From: Atkinsonella hypoxylon | Lineage: Eukaryota > Ascomycota > Sordariomycetes > Hypocreales > Clavicipitaceae | Length of the DNA: 64,000 bases | Reading direction: 5' to 3' | NCBI GenBank assembly: GCA_000729835.1 | Contig: JFHB01000023.1 | Span: 124,001-188,000 of the forward strand | In this document: piece by piece, positions 24,401-37,467 of the stretch | How the letters are laid out: every line of letters begins with the position of its first letter | Numbering within the stretch: the first letter of the stretch is position 1 | Made by a program: the position numbers and the translations under genes | The notes under the pieces: generated by a model | Told to the model about the DNA's origin: nothing | Databases searched by the model: none | What the model saw: the letters and a program-made list of their open reading frames with translations, nothing else

Positions 24401-27400
24401 TGTGCCGGTATTCTCCTAGGAATGGCCATGGATCGAATTCCCTGGTGCTGCGGTGGAGGTGGATGCTGCTGATTCAAGGCCCGGGCTTGAGCAGCCATTT
24501 CTGGTGTCAATTGATCCATGATGTCTTCGCCTTGGTCAATGAGAACTTGCTCACGAAGAGCCGGTGGAAATGTCAAAAGAATGCTTGCGGCATCCATCTC
24601 TACTGCAGGTGGCTGCCCGGATGAAACAGCCGCCTGTCGGCGACTTTCCTCCCGATGTCGTCTGCGTTCTTCTTGTCGTTCCTGCTGAGCAATTTCCAGT
24701 CGCAGCTCCTCGGGAAGAGCATCAAGGAATTCCTGGAATACCTCGGTAGACTCCCCAGCCGTAGCCTCCTCACGTGCCTGTGATCGTCTTTCACTAACTG
24801 TTTGAGCAATCACCTCTTCTCTAAACTCTTCTGGTAAAGCTGCAAGGTACTCCGGATCAATGCCTAGTTCAGTTACATCCACTTCTTCACCTCTGATAGT
24901 TGTCATGACGCGTGGTTGATTAGCCGTGGAGGCGGTCTGTGATGCGTTGGTTGCGTCGTTTATGGGTTCAGATGATATGACACCTTCCATCGGTCCTTGG
25001 CCGGAGCCTTCATCTTGGTCTGCAACTTCTGCGGCGTCACCTACGGCAGGACCTGCGCGAAGAACCCGATCATGTTCCTCACGCTCCTCTGCCTCCCTCT
25101 TCTCCCTGGCGGCCGTCTCCTCGGCAGCTTTGGCCTCGCGAGCCTTGCGTTCTTCTTCTTCTCGCTTCTTTCGCTCTTCCTCAGCCTGTTTCTGGAGCTC
25201 GGCCTCTAGGGCCTTGATTTTCTTTTCGAGCTCGATGGCAGCAGGTGTCATTCTGGCGGTGATGATAATTGCAAGCTTCGCAGCTTCGGCTGGGTGATTC
25301 GTCCCAAAAATCATTCGAGCCTCTTCTTGGTAGCGATCCAAGGTCGACTCCGGTGTGAATGATACTGCTTGGTGAGGTTCTTGACCTGCTGTGTCCCGCC
25401 TATGGTCTGTTCTTGCCCCTCGGGCAGGGCCAAGGTCTCTCAGTTCCCGCGGACCGCCGGGTCCTGTAATGTGGAAGTGAAACGCGTGTTGGCCGTTACC
25501 GTTACGGCCCATCATGGGTAAAAATTCCATGAGCTCTCCCAACAAACCCATTGGGCCTTCTATATTGTGTCGACTGCTCCCAAGCAAGCCAGGGGGGATT
25601 CTGAGGTCTAGGGAATGTGTGTGGTCACGTCGTGTTGAACCTTCATTCACTTGGTCGCCACGGCGAAGCAGAGGGTTGAGCCCATCATCAGCATTCGCTT
25701 GAGGGCCGGTAGTGCGGTGACTACGAGAAAAGTAGCTTCGAAAATCTGAATCATGAGTGAGTGATTTGTCAACCGAGACGAAACGAAACGAAACGAAATA
25801 ATCTTACCAAGATGATCACGATGAGAATCAGTGAACCGTGTTTGGAATGGGCTAGTTCTGTCGACTCGTGTCAGCATTGGACGTCGGTGGCCACTGTCAA
25901 AAAATAGAAGCTGTCTGTGTCGATCATCGACATCAGGTTGGGCGCTGTCCCATCCCATTGCTGGCATGGGTGGCTGGTCGTGCCCTGAAACCAGGTTAGT
26001 TATTGATTCTATGCCAGAGTAGAAACTTGTGGGAGCATTCAAGTGAGTATGCATGCGCAGCGCATCAGGACGATAGACATACCGGGATATGCGTCATCGT
26101 AAATGTATTCTTCATCGTCGATATCTGCTTCGTCATCGTCATCTTCTGCGCGTCATGTCAGAAACGTGATTCTTTAATCGTGCATGCAATTCAGATCAAA
26201 ACATACCGCCGTCGTTATGATCGTCATCAAGATAGTGATCATCAAGACCCAGCTCAGGTTCATATGCGTCATCATCACCCATGATAGCTCTGGCCATATT
26301 GTCAAGCAGATCGGTTGGGCCCATGCCATGAATATGAGCTTCCTCCTCGTCGTGCACCTCGGCGTCGTAATCCAGACCATCTTCTCCAGGATCATTGTCA
26401 CCGTCTATATCGCTCTCGCTCTCCCAACCAGAGTCGCCATCCTCCTCGAGCGGGTTGCCGTCTTCATCCACGATTTCCACTCTGTCTTCAACATCTTCCA
26501 TATCCGCAGACTCCATCCCGTCGTCCTCTTCGTCTTCGTCTTCGCTTTCTTCGTCATCTTCGTCCTCTTCGTCATCATCATCATCCATGATGACCTCAAC
26601 AACGCCAGGCTCGCCGTGAAGGCCTTCGATATCTCCCATGCCACTCAACTCGTCATCTTCATCACTAATATCATCTTCACCATCAGAAATGTCGTCTTCG
26701 CCATAATCCATTTCGTCGTCGTCATATTCATCGCCATACATGTCTTCGTCATCATCCTCGTCGCCATCATCGGACTCATCATCTTCACCTCGAGGTTCCA
26801 GCATACCTAGCGCGGAGTTGCGGTACAAATCCGGTGTCTCCTCTCGATCATCATCATCAATATCAGACAGGGATGACGATGAAGTAAACTCGTCATCGGT
26901 GTTATCTCCAGCTGGATCCGCCGGAAGAATGCTGGAATGGCTCAACTCTTTAGCAGTGCCGGTGAGGACCCGTAACACACGGAGAATATATTTGATAGCT
27001 CGCTTGATGCCGGGATAGTTGAGACTAATCTCAGCAATAGAAGAAGTCAATTTCTCCACATAACCCTTTTCATACATTAAACGACGGAGCTGAGCCTGTG
27101 ATCGAGCTTGAAGGCCGTCGCCTGCTCTTGAGTTCGGATTTTGCTCCCTATCTTTTTCGCCAACCATTTGGTTCATCAGTTCGGCCAGGCATTGCATTCG
27201 AGAGTATCGAGTCTCGAGTGGTTCATCAGTGAGCGGCGCCTTTTCGTAAGCCCTAAGTATAGTGTCCAGCACAAATTTTCTCACGAACAAGAGGTCAGGT
27301 TCGTCATCATACGAGAACTTGTCCTCAGTACGATCGATCACATTTTCACTTGTTTTCGATACGAGCGCCACCAAGACCTTCTGAGTAAGTGCTGAAGTTG

Positions 27401-30400
27401 CAGCTCTTTTCTTTGCGACAATGGTGTCAGTTGTACCGTTGAGGTTCCCCTGACACAACAAGTCATAGATTAAATAATTCAGAATGCTCGTCCGCGGTTT
27501 GATGGGAGTGGTGGCTGACATAGGTGGCGCATTACGCTTGAAGTTGATGAACTCAACCTTCGTTCGTGTGTAACTTGACAAGAGCTCTGTCAAACAATTG
27601 AGCAAGAAACATCTGTAAACAAATATAGGATGCTCTTCTGCCTTGAACACGGGCTTCAGTTGCTTTTTGTCCTTCCCGTCGGCGGTTGTTGACATGTCCT
27701 TGAGACTTGTGGTTCCTGACTCGGTGGGCGTCCTGATGGCGTCCGTATTGTTTGTGCTCGAGGTAGCAGACGGTTCCTTGTCATCAACCTCACGATAGTT
27801 GACCAACTCGCACAGCAAGAAGTGAATCACGCCATCCGGATTCTCCATAATTGGTCGCTTCACATCGTGGCTTGTCCTGGGATTATCGGTCATATCGTCA
27901 TCTGCGGGTTCCGTTGATGGCTTTACGGATGAGGCTTTTGCTTGGACCGAGGCAGCCACCTCCGTCTTGACCTTCTCCATCAACTTACTGTCGACTACGT
28001 GGTCTTGAAATGCCAAAGTCTGTGGCCGATTGGGCAGATCTCTCGGTGCATTGACAGGGGTGAAACGGAGAAGTTCGTTCGTGACTTCCACGAACAAGTC
28101 CGGGGCTCTAAGGGCCAGAGGTGCCATGGCTCGCAAGTAAGAGTTCACATCAGGATGTCCTCTTTGACTGCGTTGCAGGTTAGGAAAGTCTGACCGGATT
28201 TCTGCTCGCATGATCTGCCTCACAGTTTCCTCGTCCTCCACAACGTGTCGTAAAACTGTGATTATGTGCGCCGTCAACCTTGTTTGCTTGAGACGCTCAG
28301 AGCCGGAGCCAGATAGCTGCTTCGCCATCAAGAACAAGCGCTGCAAGTTTTTCTTCTCGCCAACGACCTTGGCCAAAGCTCGTTTCCGTGTCAAAATAAC
28401 TAGTACTCTGAGCACTGCGGTTGCCAGTATTTCTTCTTTGCCTATGCGGGGGAGAAGTTCTAGCAACGATTCCAAGATCTTGCCGCGATTTTCATCGCTG
28501 ACAAGAGGCAGTCCTGCCATCAGCACAGGTTCTGCGACAGGGTCATCCAAATTTTTCGGAGGCTTCCACTGAGCGGGCACAGGACGTTCATCGCGGCTCA
28601 GAAGAACCTCCAACACCAGAAGAATATGGGGAATCCACTGCGGCAGCTCATCGGTGGAGGATGTGGCGGGCACCTTCAGAAAACTTACATACTCATCTAC
28701 TTTATCAGCGAGTATTTCAGTATTCTGCTCGAAAAATTTCTCATCTTGAAGGAGCAAAGCCAGCAAATGAGCATATGCTGCAATGCACTTCCCATTCCTG
28801 CGCTTTTCTTCCTCATCGAGAGCCAACGAGGAGAGTGCATTGGTCAAAGTATTTGCGACATCTTCTTGAGCATCCTGACTTTGTCTCTTCAGGATGATTG
28901 CTGACACTAGATCTGAGACATCAATTGCTGTCTCGGGATGGATTCGAATGACGTCCAAGCATTGGTCGATCAAGTTGCCTCGAATCTTTGAGCGCAAACT
29001 ATCCAGCCCATCTTTGAGAGAGAAAAAGTCGGTAACAGCATCCTGTTTAGAAGGTTCATGATTTGGCATTTCTGAAGTTTCGATGGCATTGACTGCTGTG
29101 GCAAAGGTGTTGCTCTCGTCACCGTGTGTATCAACTGGTCGATCGACGCTTCCTACCACGTCATCAGCAGACGTCAAGTCGGCCAATGTATCCAGATTCA
29201 TTGGCTCGGTCTCAACGGTAACAGTACCGCTCTCGACTTCGTCTCTTTCCCTCGGCGGATCCTCATACAGCGCCGATACATCAGCATCTTCGGCTGGAAT
29301 GGGGTTGCGCGGCCCTGCAAGTCCGTTCGTATGAGCCCGACAGTAATCTTCAATTTCCTCGGAGTTTCCATTAACTCGGTAAATTGCTTCATGAACGAGA
29401 TCCTCGTCATAACCCCAAGTCGTAGACTCGCTCGCCAAGGTTCGGAAACGGGACCATTTGAACCTAATATCTGTGTACTTGAAGAGGTCGAAGGGTAGTT
29501 TGTCGTCGTTAAATGCAGTCTGTGTTTCGTGATCCGCGGCACAAATGATCTTGATGATATCGAGAAGCCTCTTCACTGTAGGATCTGAAACATTCTCGAG
29601 GAAGCTGGACGTCCACAATTGGGAGATTGCTGGGAGTATTGCTGCACGGAATTCGAGGACATGTTGCTGATATACCTTCATGTTCTGAGGCCTATCCGCT
29701 GGCCGCCAAAGACTGAAGTGGTTGTGGGTTTCCGAAAAGTATTTTCCGTTTACTAAAACGAAATACAAATCTAGGACCTTTTTGAGGCCAAAAGCGGCGA
29801 CCTTGGCTCGCGAGGACTCATCTGAACTGCTTTCTGTGTCTTTCCTCACAGAAGACGCAAAGATCTTCAGCATAGTATTGAGAACATCCAGGCCGCCCTG
29901 TTCTTTAAAAGCGAGAAGAACTGGCATGAGTATGAGCACACTGGACCTGTCACTTTGTCGCGCAGAAGGATGATCAATCAACATCTCGTGAATGGTGTGG
30001 AGCATGATGATCCAATAGTGAAAGTCTTTCGAGGTTGGCTCGAGCTGTGCGACAGAGGGAGCCAAGTGGGCGAGGACAGTATCAGCCAAAGCCATCGCAA
30101 TCTCAAGCTGCCTGGGACGGGGAAATGGGTCAGGTTGATATGGTTCTCGTCGGGGTAGAAGTGCTTTGCCCAGAGACTGGAAGAGTGGGAATGACGTCGG
30201 GATCATCGGATGCAACAATGTCCGAAGGGTCTCGTAATTCATGAAACGAGCACTGGACCGCTCCTGCTCCGTGGGCTTGACAGGAGCAGTCCCGTCAGTG
30301 CTGGCATCACTGTTCCACGTGTTGGCAGCGTTGCTCATAACATCTGAAATAGACGTTTCCTCTGTTCTACATGCTTCGCCATTATCCGTCGATATGTTTG

Positions 30401-33400
30401 TACCTGGAACCCCTTGCCTGCGCAAAGACCAGTGCTGGGGGACGACTGAAAGCTCGCCTGCTTCTTCAGCAAGGACTCCACGAAGTAGCGGGCCGATGGA
30501 CTTGACCAGACTTAAGTAGTAGTCGTAGACATTGACGTTATAGAATTGCATGGAGTTGGACCTTGTCGGCGTAAAACAATCTGATATAATTTTGATGAAA
30601 GTTTGAGCGTTCAGTAAAGCCTTGATTTTCTGCGTCGCCTTCAACACTGTGTCCTTTGTCTCCCCATCATCAGTCGACACGAGCAGATCTGGTGAGAGAA
30701 ATACAGCAAAGTATGGGGGCAGAGCTTCGGTTTTGGCAGCTAATGGCTGCAGAATGTCGATATTTCTTTGTGCGCGTCGTAAAAGGGACGGTAAGCCCCA
30801 GACTGGAGAATGCTCAATCAATCGACCAACCACTTGATTCATTACTCTAGAAGCGGCCGAGTCTCCGAAGGCAGCATCGAGGCTTGGTGATTCGCATAAA
30901 TCGAGCATCAGCTCGATGCCACCCCGCTTGATGAAATTCGTCTTCAAGAGCGAGTTGGACAAGTAGCCAGTCAGAAAATTAGCTAGACCATGAATATACG
31001 GGGTAAATGACTGCGAAGGCACCACCTTCTGAGCCTTGCTGTTCTCTCCTTCGTTTGCGTTTGCGTTGTACGTAGCCCGAGCTTCTGCAGTATATGGATT
31101 TTCTTCCGACATATCAACATCAACTACGTCTTTACTTCCTTTCTTCTCCCTAGAAGATTCTTCTGTAGTTGCTGGTACAAATTGTCCATTTGGATGAACA
31201 GCAGAGATAGTGCCCTCAGGAGTAGATACGTACAGCCGGGCACCCCAGTCAGAATTGATGCCTTTCTCAATACCAAGCCAACGCACTCGTGCCACCATGT
31301 CAATAACAGCATTCGATATTGACGTACGAAGTGGGGGGTGATGGCGGGCAAGTTCATCGAAATTAGCGCCCACATTTGTTGCAATATCGTTATCAGTCTC
31401 CATGCAGGTAACATGAGCGGGACTTTCGAAGATTTCCAAAAAACTGTCAAATGCTTGGGAAGCCACGACCATTTTCATACCCGTGTTGTTTAGGCAGATG
31501 GAATTCAAAACCTGAGGAACAATATTCATTGCCTCTGGCGACGCCAGGATGCCCTGCGCGGGCTTCTCCTGGAGAGTTCTGCGGATCTCTTCATCAGACG
31601 GTGGATGTGAGCGACCGTCTTCATCAGCAATGATAGAAATCGTAGAGCTATTGGGAGATTCAGCGTCGTCGTCTTCCTCTTGTTGCTCTTGAGTCTGCTT
31701 CGACTCTCCGACCGATTGGGGCTCCGGGACTGGCCGTCCAGTGATTGCTTCAAGGTAAGTCTTGATCATGCCCGACTCGGAAATAGCAGCAAAACTCGTC
31801 GGGTCATTGTTGATGAAGTCGCTTAAAATGGTAACAGAATGGGTCCACACTACTGATCCAAAACTCCGCTTATTAGCCATTATCTCACGAAGACTCTGAA
31901 GCAGATCAGACTTCTCAGCAAGATTTCTGAGTAGACGATCCGTATTGCCACCATAACTGTATGAGTTCGTCATGATGTGGTGGACAAACTTGAGCAGCCA
32001 TTTCAATGTCTGCTGCTGATAGTAGGGGATTTCATAGTCGACGGCAGCCGATTGCTGATCTGCGTGCACACCGCTAGACGATTGTAGTGACCTTTGAGAC
32101 TCTGCAACCGAGTCAACCAGAAGTTGCGCAACTGCGTCCAGGCCGTTGGCGTTAAAGAAGGATGTGAATGCATTCTGATAGGACCAAACCAATCCATCTA
32201 AGAATGCTAGTACCATTGAATGGTGACGCTGTGCGGCAGGCGACCGAATATTAAGAATCTCAACCAATATAGTCATGAGACCGGCAGAGACCATCTCATT
32301 TCCGACGCGGGTGGACATTGAGAGGTGGAGCGTCAGAGAAAACAAGTTGTTTCGCCAGTCATCCTCCTCAGTAGCCTGGTCACCTGTGTCGGCAGCACCG
32401 TCAACTTGCATGCCCGCTACAGCTTTTCTTATGACATAGAGCAGAATACCATGATTTACATTGGCATTTAGGGCAGATAAGACATCCTGGCACCTGGCAC
32501 TGAAGGCAGAAACCGCTTCCAGTAAAGCCAAAGCAAAGGTCTGCAACCAGAGAGGAATAGTTGTGTTTCCATCGGCGGCCGGTCGGATGAGCTCTGCAAG
32601 CTGATATACCAGTTGGTATCTCCGCGTCTCGTCAATGTCATGGCGGAGGACCTTGTCCACGAAGTTTGCGTCTGTGTGAATGTAGGCTAGGTTGGTGATA
32701 GCCAGCAGCCTGACCGCCAACATCTTCTGGCGAGATTCTAGGGATTCCGTAAGGGCTTTAGCCACTCGAAGCCGGTGGAACAACTCATATCTCGCTGAGG
32801 ACGGCACGTCGGCAGGACACCGCTTGACAAGTTCCGAGATGGACGTGGTCATGATGACGGACTTGGGCACGTCGAAAGACTTTTGGCCTGAAGTCGCCTG
32901 CTCATCAGCAATGGCTAGGGTCCTTGAAGTAACTGGGGGGGAGTCATCTGCCATGATGTTTCGCAGCCGTGGTGTGTTCTGTTGGCTTCCGACAGTGTGG
33001 CTGCGGCGTAGAGGTGTTGGTGTTGATGGCGCTGACGAGCGGCCGGCCTCATTAACCGCATCGGTAGCGGTAGGGCCGTCTTGAGGATAGTAGAGCACCT
33101 TCACGTCACCCCAGCTCTGCCATCGCGTGTCGTCGCAGGTTGCAATAGCGACCAAATCGTTGGCATGGGTTAGCTTCGAGTTTCTACCGCTACTGCCGTA
33201 TCCCTTCTCCTTCCCCTTGGTCGAAGTTGGAGTCGTGGAGGGAGCAGAGTCGGCGAGGTTGATGATTGGCGTCTTGACAAATGGCAAGGCAATTTGCTGA
33301 ACACGATCCAGGTCGATGTTGTAATGATTTGCCAGCAACGCCGAGCTGATTTGCCTCGAAGGTGTGGTGATACGCTTGACGGATGCCTGATATCTTTGGG

Positions 33401-33993
33401 CTAGCTCTGAGCCAACTTCGAGAGCGGAGATCAAGATGGAGGAAGACGTGCTGTTGAGAAGATCATTTAAGTGAGCGCTACTCGCATAGATGCTCCGATT
33501 CCCGCAGTGCTCCAGCAGCATGCGAGTAAATTGCAGAACACTCTCTATCAGTACCCTGTCGCCGTCCGGTGGGAAGCCAAGCTCTGCAAGCTCATGAGTA
33601 TTCCACCTTCGTTCGCTGCTGAAAGGGGAGTCTTGGGCTTGGTTTGTCAGAACGTCTGTACCGAAGTCGCGCTGTTGAGGCCCATCATTGAGCTTATACG
33701 TCTTGGAAAAATACTCCAAGATGCTGTCAAATCGATTGAGGAGTGGAATCCAGTGATACAAATCGCCCCGTCCGAAGGGCCACCTCGACGGAAACGACGA
33801 TAGATGTTTTGGCAGACGAGGCAATTCGATCGTGGATGCCGTTTGGACGTAGCCCTTGAGCCAAGGGGACTGTAACAGAAAGGTCAGATACCGATATTTC
33901 TAATTACAGCTGTGTAGCATTGGGAAATGGAGGCTTGCAGCTTACCTGTGTCTCCCTATGCTTGGACTGCATCGATTTTGTGATTTTGCCCAT
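21488..33993 (-). CDS. tom1: Giant HECT E3 ubiquitin ligase (Tom1/HUWE1 family)
   Basis: Six exons (33993-33946, 33869-26207, 26145-26083, 25984-25808, 25745-21642, 21582-21488) stay in phase across all introns and encode 4049 residues. The N-terminal ~1000 residues are helical-repeat-like, as in the DUF908/DUF913 regions of Tom1. A UBA-like segment lies near residue 1500 (WGYDEDLVHEAIYRVNGN). A long acidic tract spans about 2345-2575. A charged Glu/Arg-rich coiled segment is near 2790, and a DUF4414-like block (PEYLAALPEEFREEVI) near 2945. The last ~350 residues are the HECT domain, with the catalytic-type Cys at 4016 in SSHTCFN and the phenylalanine four from the end (FGFA). Tom1 ligases ubiquitylate unassembled ribosomal proteins and histones. 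That role here is by family. Confidence 0.95.
26190..26890 (-). other. Acidic low-complexity tract within tom1
   Basis: This part of the tom1 coding strand encodes dense runs of Asp and Glu (for example DDDREE, EDDDEDMYGDEYDDDE, DEEDEDDEESEDEDEEDD), seen on the plus strand as repeated CATC/TCGTC/TCTTC triplets. Related Tom1/HUWE1 proteins have an acidic region in the same position, thought to bind basic substrates. The following 63-nt exon (26145-26083) continues the tract (EDDDDEADIDDEE). Confidence 0.9.
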
Positions 33994-36593
33994 TGTCGAA
34001 AGTAGAGCGGCGGAGCCGCTGGACCGAAAGCAAGCTCCCCCTCCACTGCTATCTATCACCTGCGTGGGCTACAATGTTGCTGGCACAGATGGAGTGCCCT
34101 AAATGGGACAACTCCTGTCCTTCTAGGTCGCAAAGATCGATGATTGTGAAGCAATAGACCTGGACGTTGGAACAGAAGGGCTGCTTCTTAGCGACTAGGC
34201 GCGTGAACGGTGACGTGTTCGAACGAGGGGTACTGGCGATGTTCAAAAGCTCTTCAATGGCGAGCTCGGTCGGATTTTCAGACAAACGTCGGCTCCTATG
34301 TCGCTGCGTTGGAGGGGATTTTATCAAGGCGATCAAGGTCACGGTGATGTTGGCTGTTGGGTTCGAATCTTGATCGACTCAAACGAACGACCAAGCTTTG
34401 GAGATAAGCTGGAGAACGGGTGCAGACGTCCAAGAACAGCTAAGGACGGCCAGTGGTAAGCTAGCCTTCTCCAGTTGCCAGCTGATGAATCTATTGGGTC
34501 AGGTAAGGTCACGGTATAAAGTAGTTGATTTGGACTACACGACAGGGCCTCTCCGTGATGCAAATTGATGTGGCGAAGGTTGGAAGGAAAAGTTGTGATG
34601 TTGGGAGTAAAAAAGATGGAGCTCTTTGGACGTCAGTTCAGCACAATAAAGGTAGGTAGTTAGTGGGCCTTTGTGTAATAGGCGCTCCGAGAACAACAGG
34701 TGGGTCCCGCGTGCTTGTCAACTTGGGCATGTATGGGAGCATGTGAGGGGAGGATGGATGTGAGAGCTTCCGATCTCCTTGGAGAGGCAGCAGCAACAGT
34801 CTACTCCATCTTTGGTAAAAGGCTCTCGTCCTGTGTGCTGTCGCGAATGTTTCGTAGACTGTGCATCATGGTGCAGGGAAGCAACGGGGGAATCTACGGG
34901 ATTGTATCTACAGAATTCTCTCTACGCTCCCTGGTGCCAGGTATTCTTGCCTATGACATGGGATTGGGACGCAACGAACAGTTATCAGTCCCCTTCATCT
35001 TGCCATGGCTGTGTAGAGTCAAATGGGGATGGAACTTCCAACATCCGGGTGATCTTTCCTTCATCTTGTTTTGGCTCTTTTAACCCCGTGCATTTGTCGG
35101 GCATGAGCGCAGTGGTGGATGGAGGTAAGCATCGGTGAATAATGTGTGCCGCAGCGTGTTAGATTTGTCGCATGACGAGCCTGGATGCGAGTTCACCTCC
35201 CTTGACCAATGATATTTGTCACTGCCTTTGGATTCTTCAACCCAACTTCCCAATACATTAGTTACACACTGGCTGGCTGGGGGGGCACGCACTGGTAGTA
35301 TACCTACCTACCCTACAGGTGGACGCGACGATTATTTTCTGTCACCAACCACAACTCGGTTATGAACTTAGGAAACGACGTGCTCTGTTAGTGTACGCCC
35401 AACTCCACGATTGCTATATTCAAAGGAACGGAAGAATAGGTATAAATCATGTGCAAGAACCAGACAAACGAGGAGCAATTCACGTCAGCCTACACTACAA
35501 TGTTCAGAACCAAGCACAAGGCTCAGTGAATAACGAACCAGTTTCAACCGCCGAAAGAAGTCTCCTAAGATTTTCAACGTCCCCTACAGCGCAAGTGGCC
35601 GAGAACATAAAACCCCAGCCATCACTCGTCCTAGAAGGTTTAATTTGAAGCCGCAAGAAACTGGATATGATCGATGGCGAGAAGCCAAGGGGCCAAGGTC
35701 CCAGTGTCGGCTGATGATAAGCCGGGTAAGCTTTTTGTAACGCCAAACCAGCGTTACCAGCATCGTGGGTTACATTCCTTTAATAAATGATGTTGGGGTG
35801 ATACCAAAGTTTGCTACGACACCATAAAACGAGACTGGATGAAAAGCCGGCCCACCAATGTGGTGGTGGTGGGCCTCGAATGCATTTCATGCATTCCAGG
35901 CACGTCAGGGAAGTCCGTAAGCCAAGGTCGGTGCTGAGGAATTGATATTCCCCTCCTCCCCCTCAAAAGCCAAGCCCACCTACCAAGAAGCGGCAGGTAC
36001 TAAGCGGGCCGAGTATGATGTGTATGATGTCTGTCTGGTATGTCTGGTATGATACTACAAACCCTGGAACTTGGCAGAATGGCCTTTGATGGTGGCGTTG
36101 GCAGCACTCTTGGCAGCGTCCAAAGTACACGTACCATCTTCTAGTGTGAATATTATCTAACAAGCTCTTAACGATCGGTGGCGAGCTTACACATACATGG
36201 CTTCCGAAATGTACAATGTACAATGTACCAGGTACCAGGGACCAGGTATGGGGAGCCCAGCCACCTAAGCTGGCCGCGTATTGTATGTATGCTCCTGCAT
36301 GAGCGGATAACCATGGCACAAAACGCTCCTTTGTACTTGCACACAATGCCAATGTGAAGAGGAATTTGCAGATTCCCGACGGCAGACGTGCCTTTGGTGG
36401 AGGCACTAAGGCTTTCATGTCCACTTAGTGCTGCTTCAAACTGATGATAGGAACAAGTAACATTGAACATTGGAACAATGGAAGGGCTCTTTCCAGTCAC
36501 CCAGTCATCCAAGCCAATTCGCCTTTCCCATCTAGTGCGCCGTTCTGAAACCCCGCCCGGTTCTAATCAGGGGCCCACCTAGTCACGGACTAC

Positions 36594-36642
36594 CAAGTAC
36601 CTAGGTACCTAGCTAGGTACCTGATTTGGTACCAGACCCCCC
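36594..36642. repeat. GGTACC palindrome cluster
   Basis: Several overlapping copies of CTAGGTACCTAG-like sequence sit within 50 bases, including CTAGGTACCTAGCTAGGTAC, followed by TTTGGTACC. Similar motifs recur at 36214-36247 and 54939-55154. Confidence 0.8.
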
Positions 36643-37159
36643 TATTACAGCAGACCACTGCACCCAGGTGTACATGGGGCGCTCCTCTGCGTCCTGCATT
36701 TGCCCACTAATTGCGGAGCCACTCACGCCCCTTCTTTGTTCCTGGCTCAACTGCCATGGCCGCGCGCAGTGCTGTTTTGTTGTGATTGTTGTCCACCTGG
36801 GCATCCAGTCGTTTCCCATCCTCACGTCTCGTCTCGGTGGTTACACCCATTGGAGCTTGTGCTCGTGTAGACTGGAACCAAGCTAACATCCGAGCTAACT
36901 GCAACCAGCAGAGGTCGGCATCCCATCCCTAAAGTTTGCAACCCTCCCGCCACACATCGCTTTTACATGTAGCAAGGGGCAACCAGTTCATTATCTATCC
37001 ACCATTCTCTGATTTTTCTTCTTCCTTCATCTCTTCTGCCATTCTGCCATTCTGCCATTCTGTATACTTGCATTTTTTGACCGCAGTGCCATTTCCGAGC
37101 CCGCGACGCTGTGCGGCTCGCAGCTCACCTCCTTCTCGACGATAGACAACACACGACAC

Positions 37160-37240
37160 TCGACACACGTCACACACGTCACACACGTCACACACGAGCA
37201 ACCACCAACCACCAACCACCAACCACCAACCACGAACCGC
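37160..37240 (+). repeat. Two adjacent short tandem repeats in the Gyp5-like leader
   Basis: A 9-bp ACACACGTC array (about 37163-37197) is followed directly by a 7-bp AACCACC array (about 37199-37235). Both lie 230-300 bases upstream of the start codon of the TBC gene. Confidence 0.85.
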
Positions 37241-37467
37241 CAACCGCCCCTTTCGATTGCCAACGAGATACGCAAATACACCACTTCCCCCCCTCGGCTT
37301 GACCATCTTGCCTACCGGTTCTTGTGTCGCCAAGTATTTGAGTGGTTGACTTAAACGCCGCTGATGGCTGCGTGTTGAAGTAGATCGCCGTCTGACTCCC
37401 CTAATCCGAGAGACACCCACGTTGTGTGACGTGCAGAGACGCCCTCTCCTGATACACACGAGGCAAA

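Larger units (their letters stand above)
33994..37467. other. Long divergent intergenic region between tom1 and the Gyp5-like gene
   Basis: At about 3.5 kb this is the largest stretch without a gene. Open frames up to 210 codons exist but are antisense to leader or repeat DNA and resemble no family. It holds GTACC/AGGTACCT-rich patches at 36214-36247 and 36594-36642 and tandem repeats at 37160-37240. A C/T-rich leader (36990-37110) precedes the start at 37468. Both promoters and possibly a long leader account for the flanks. I see no tRNA in the middle. Confidence 0.55.
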
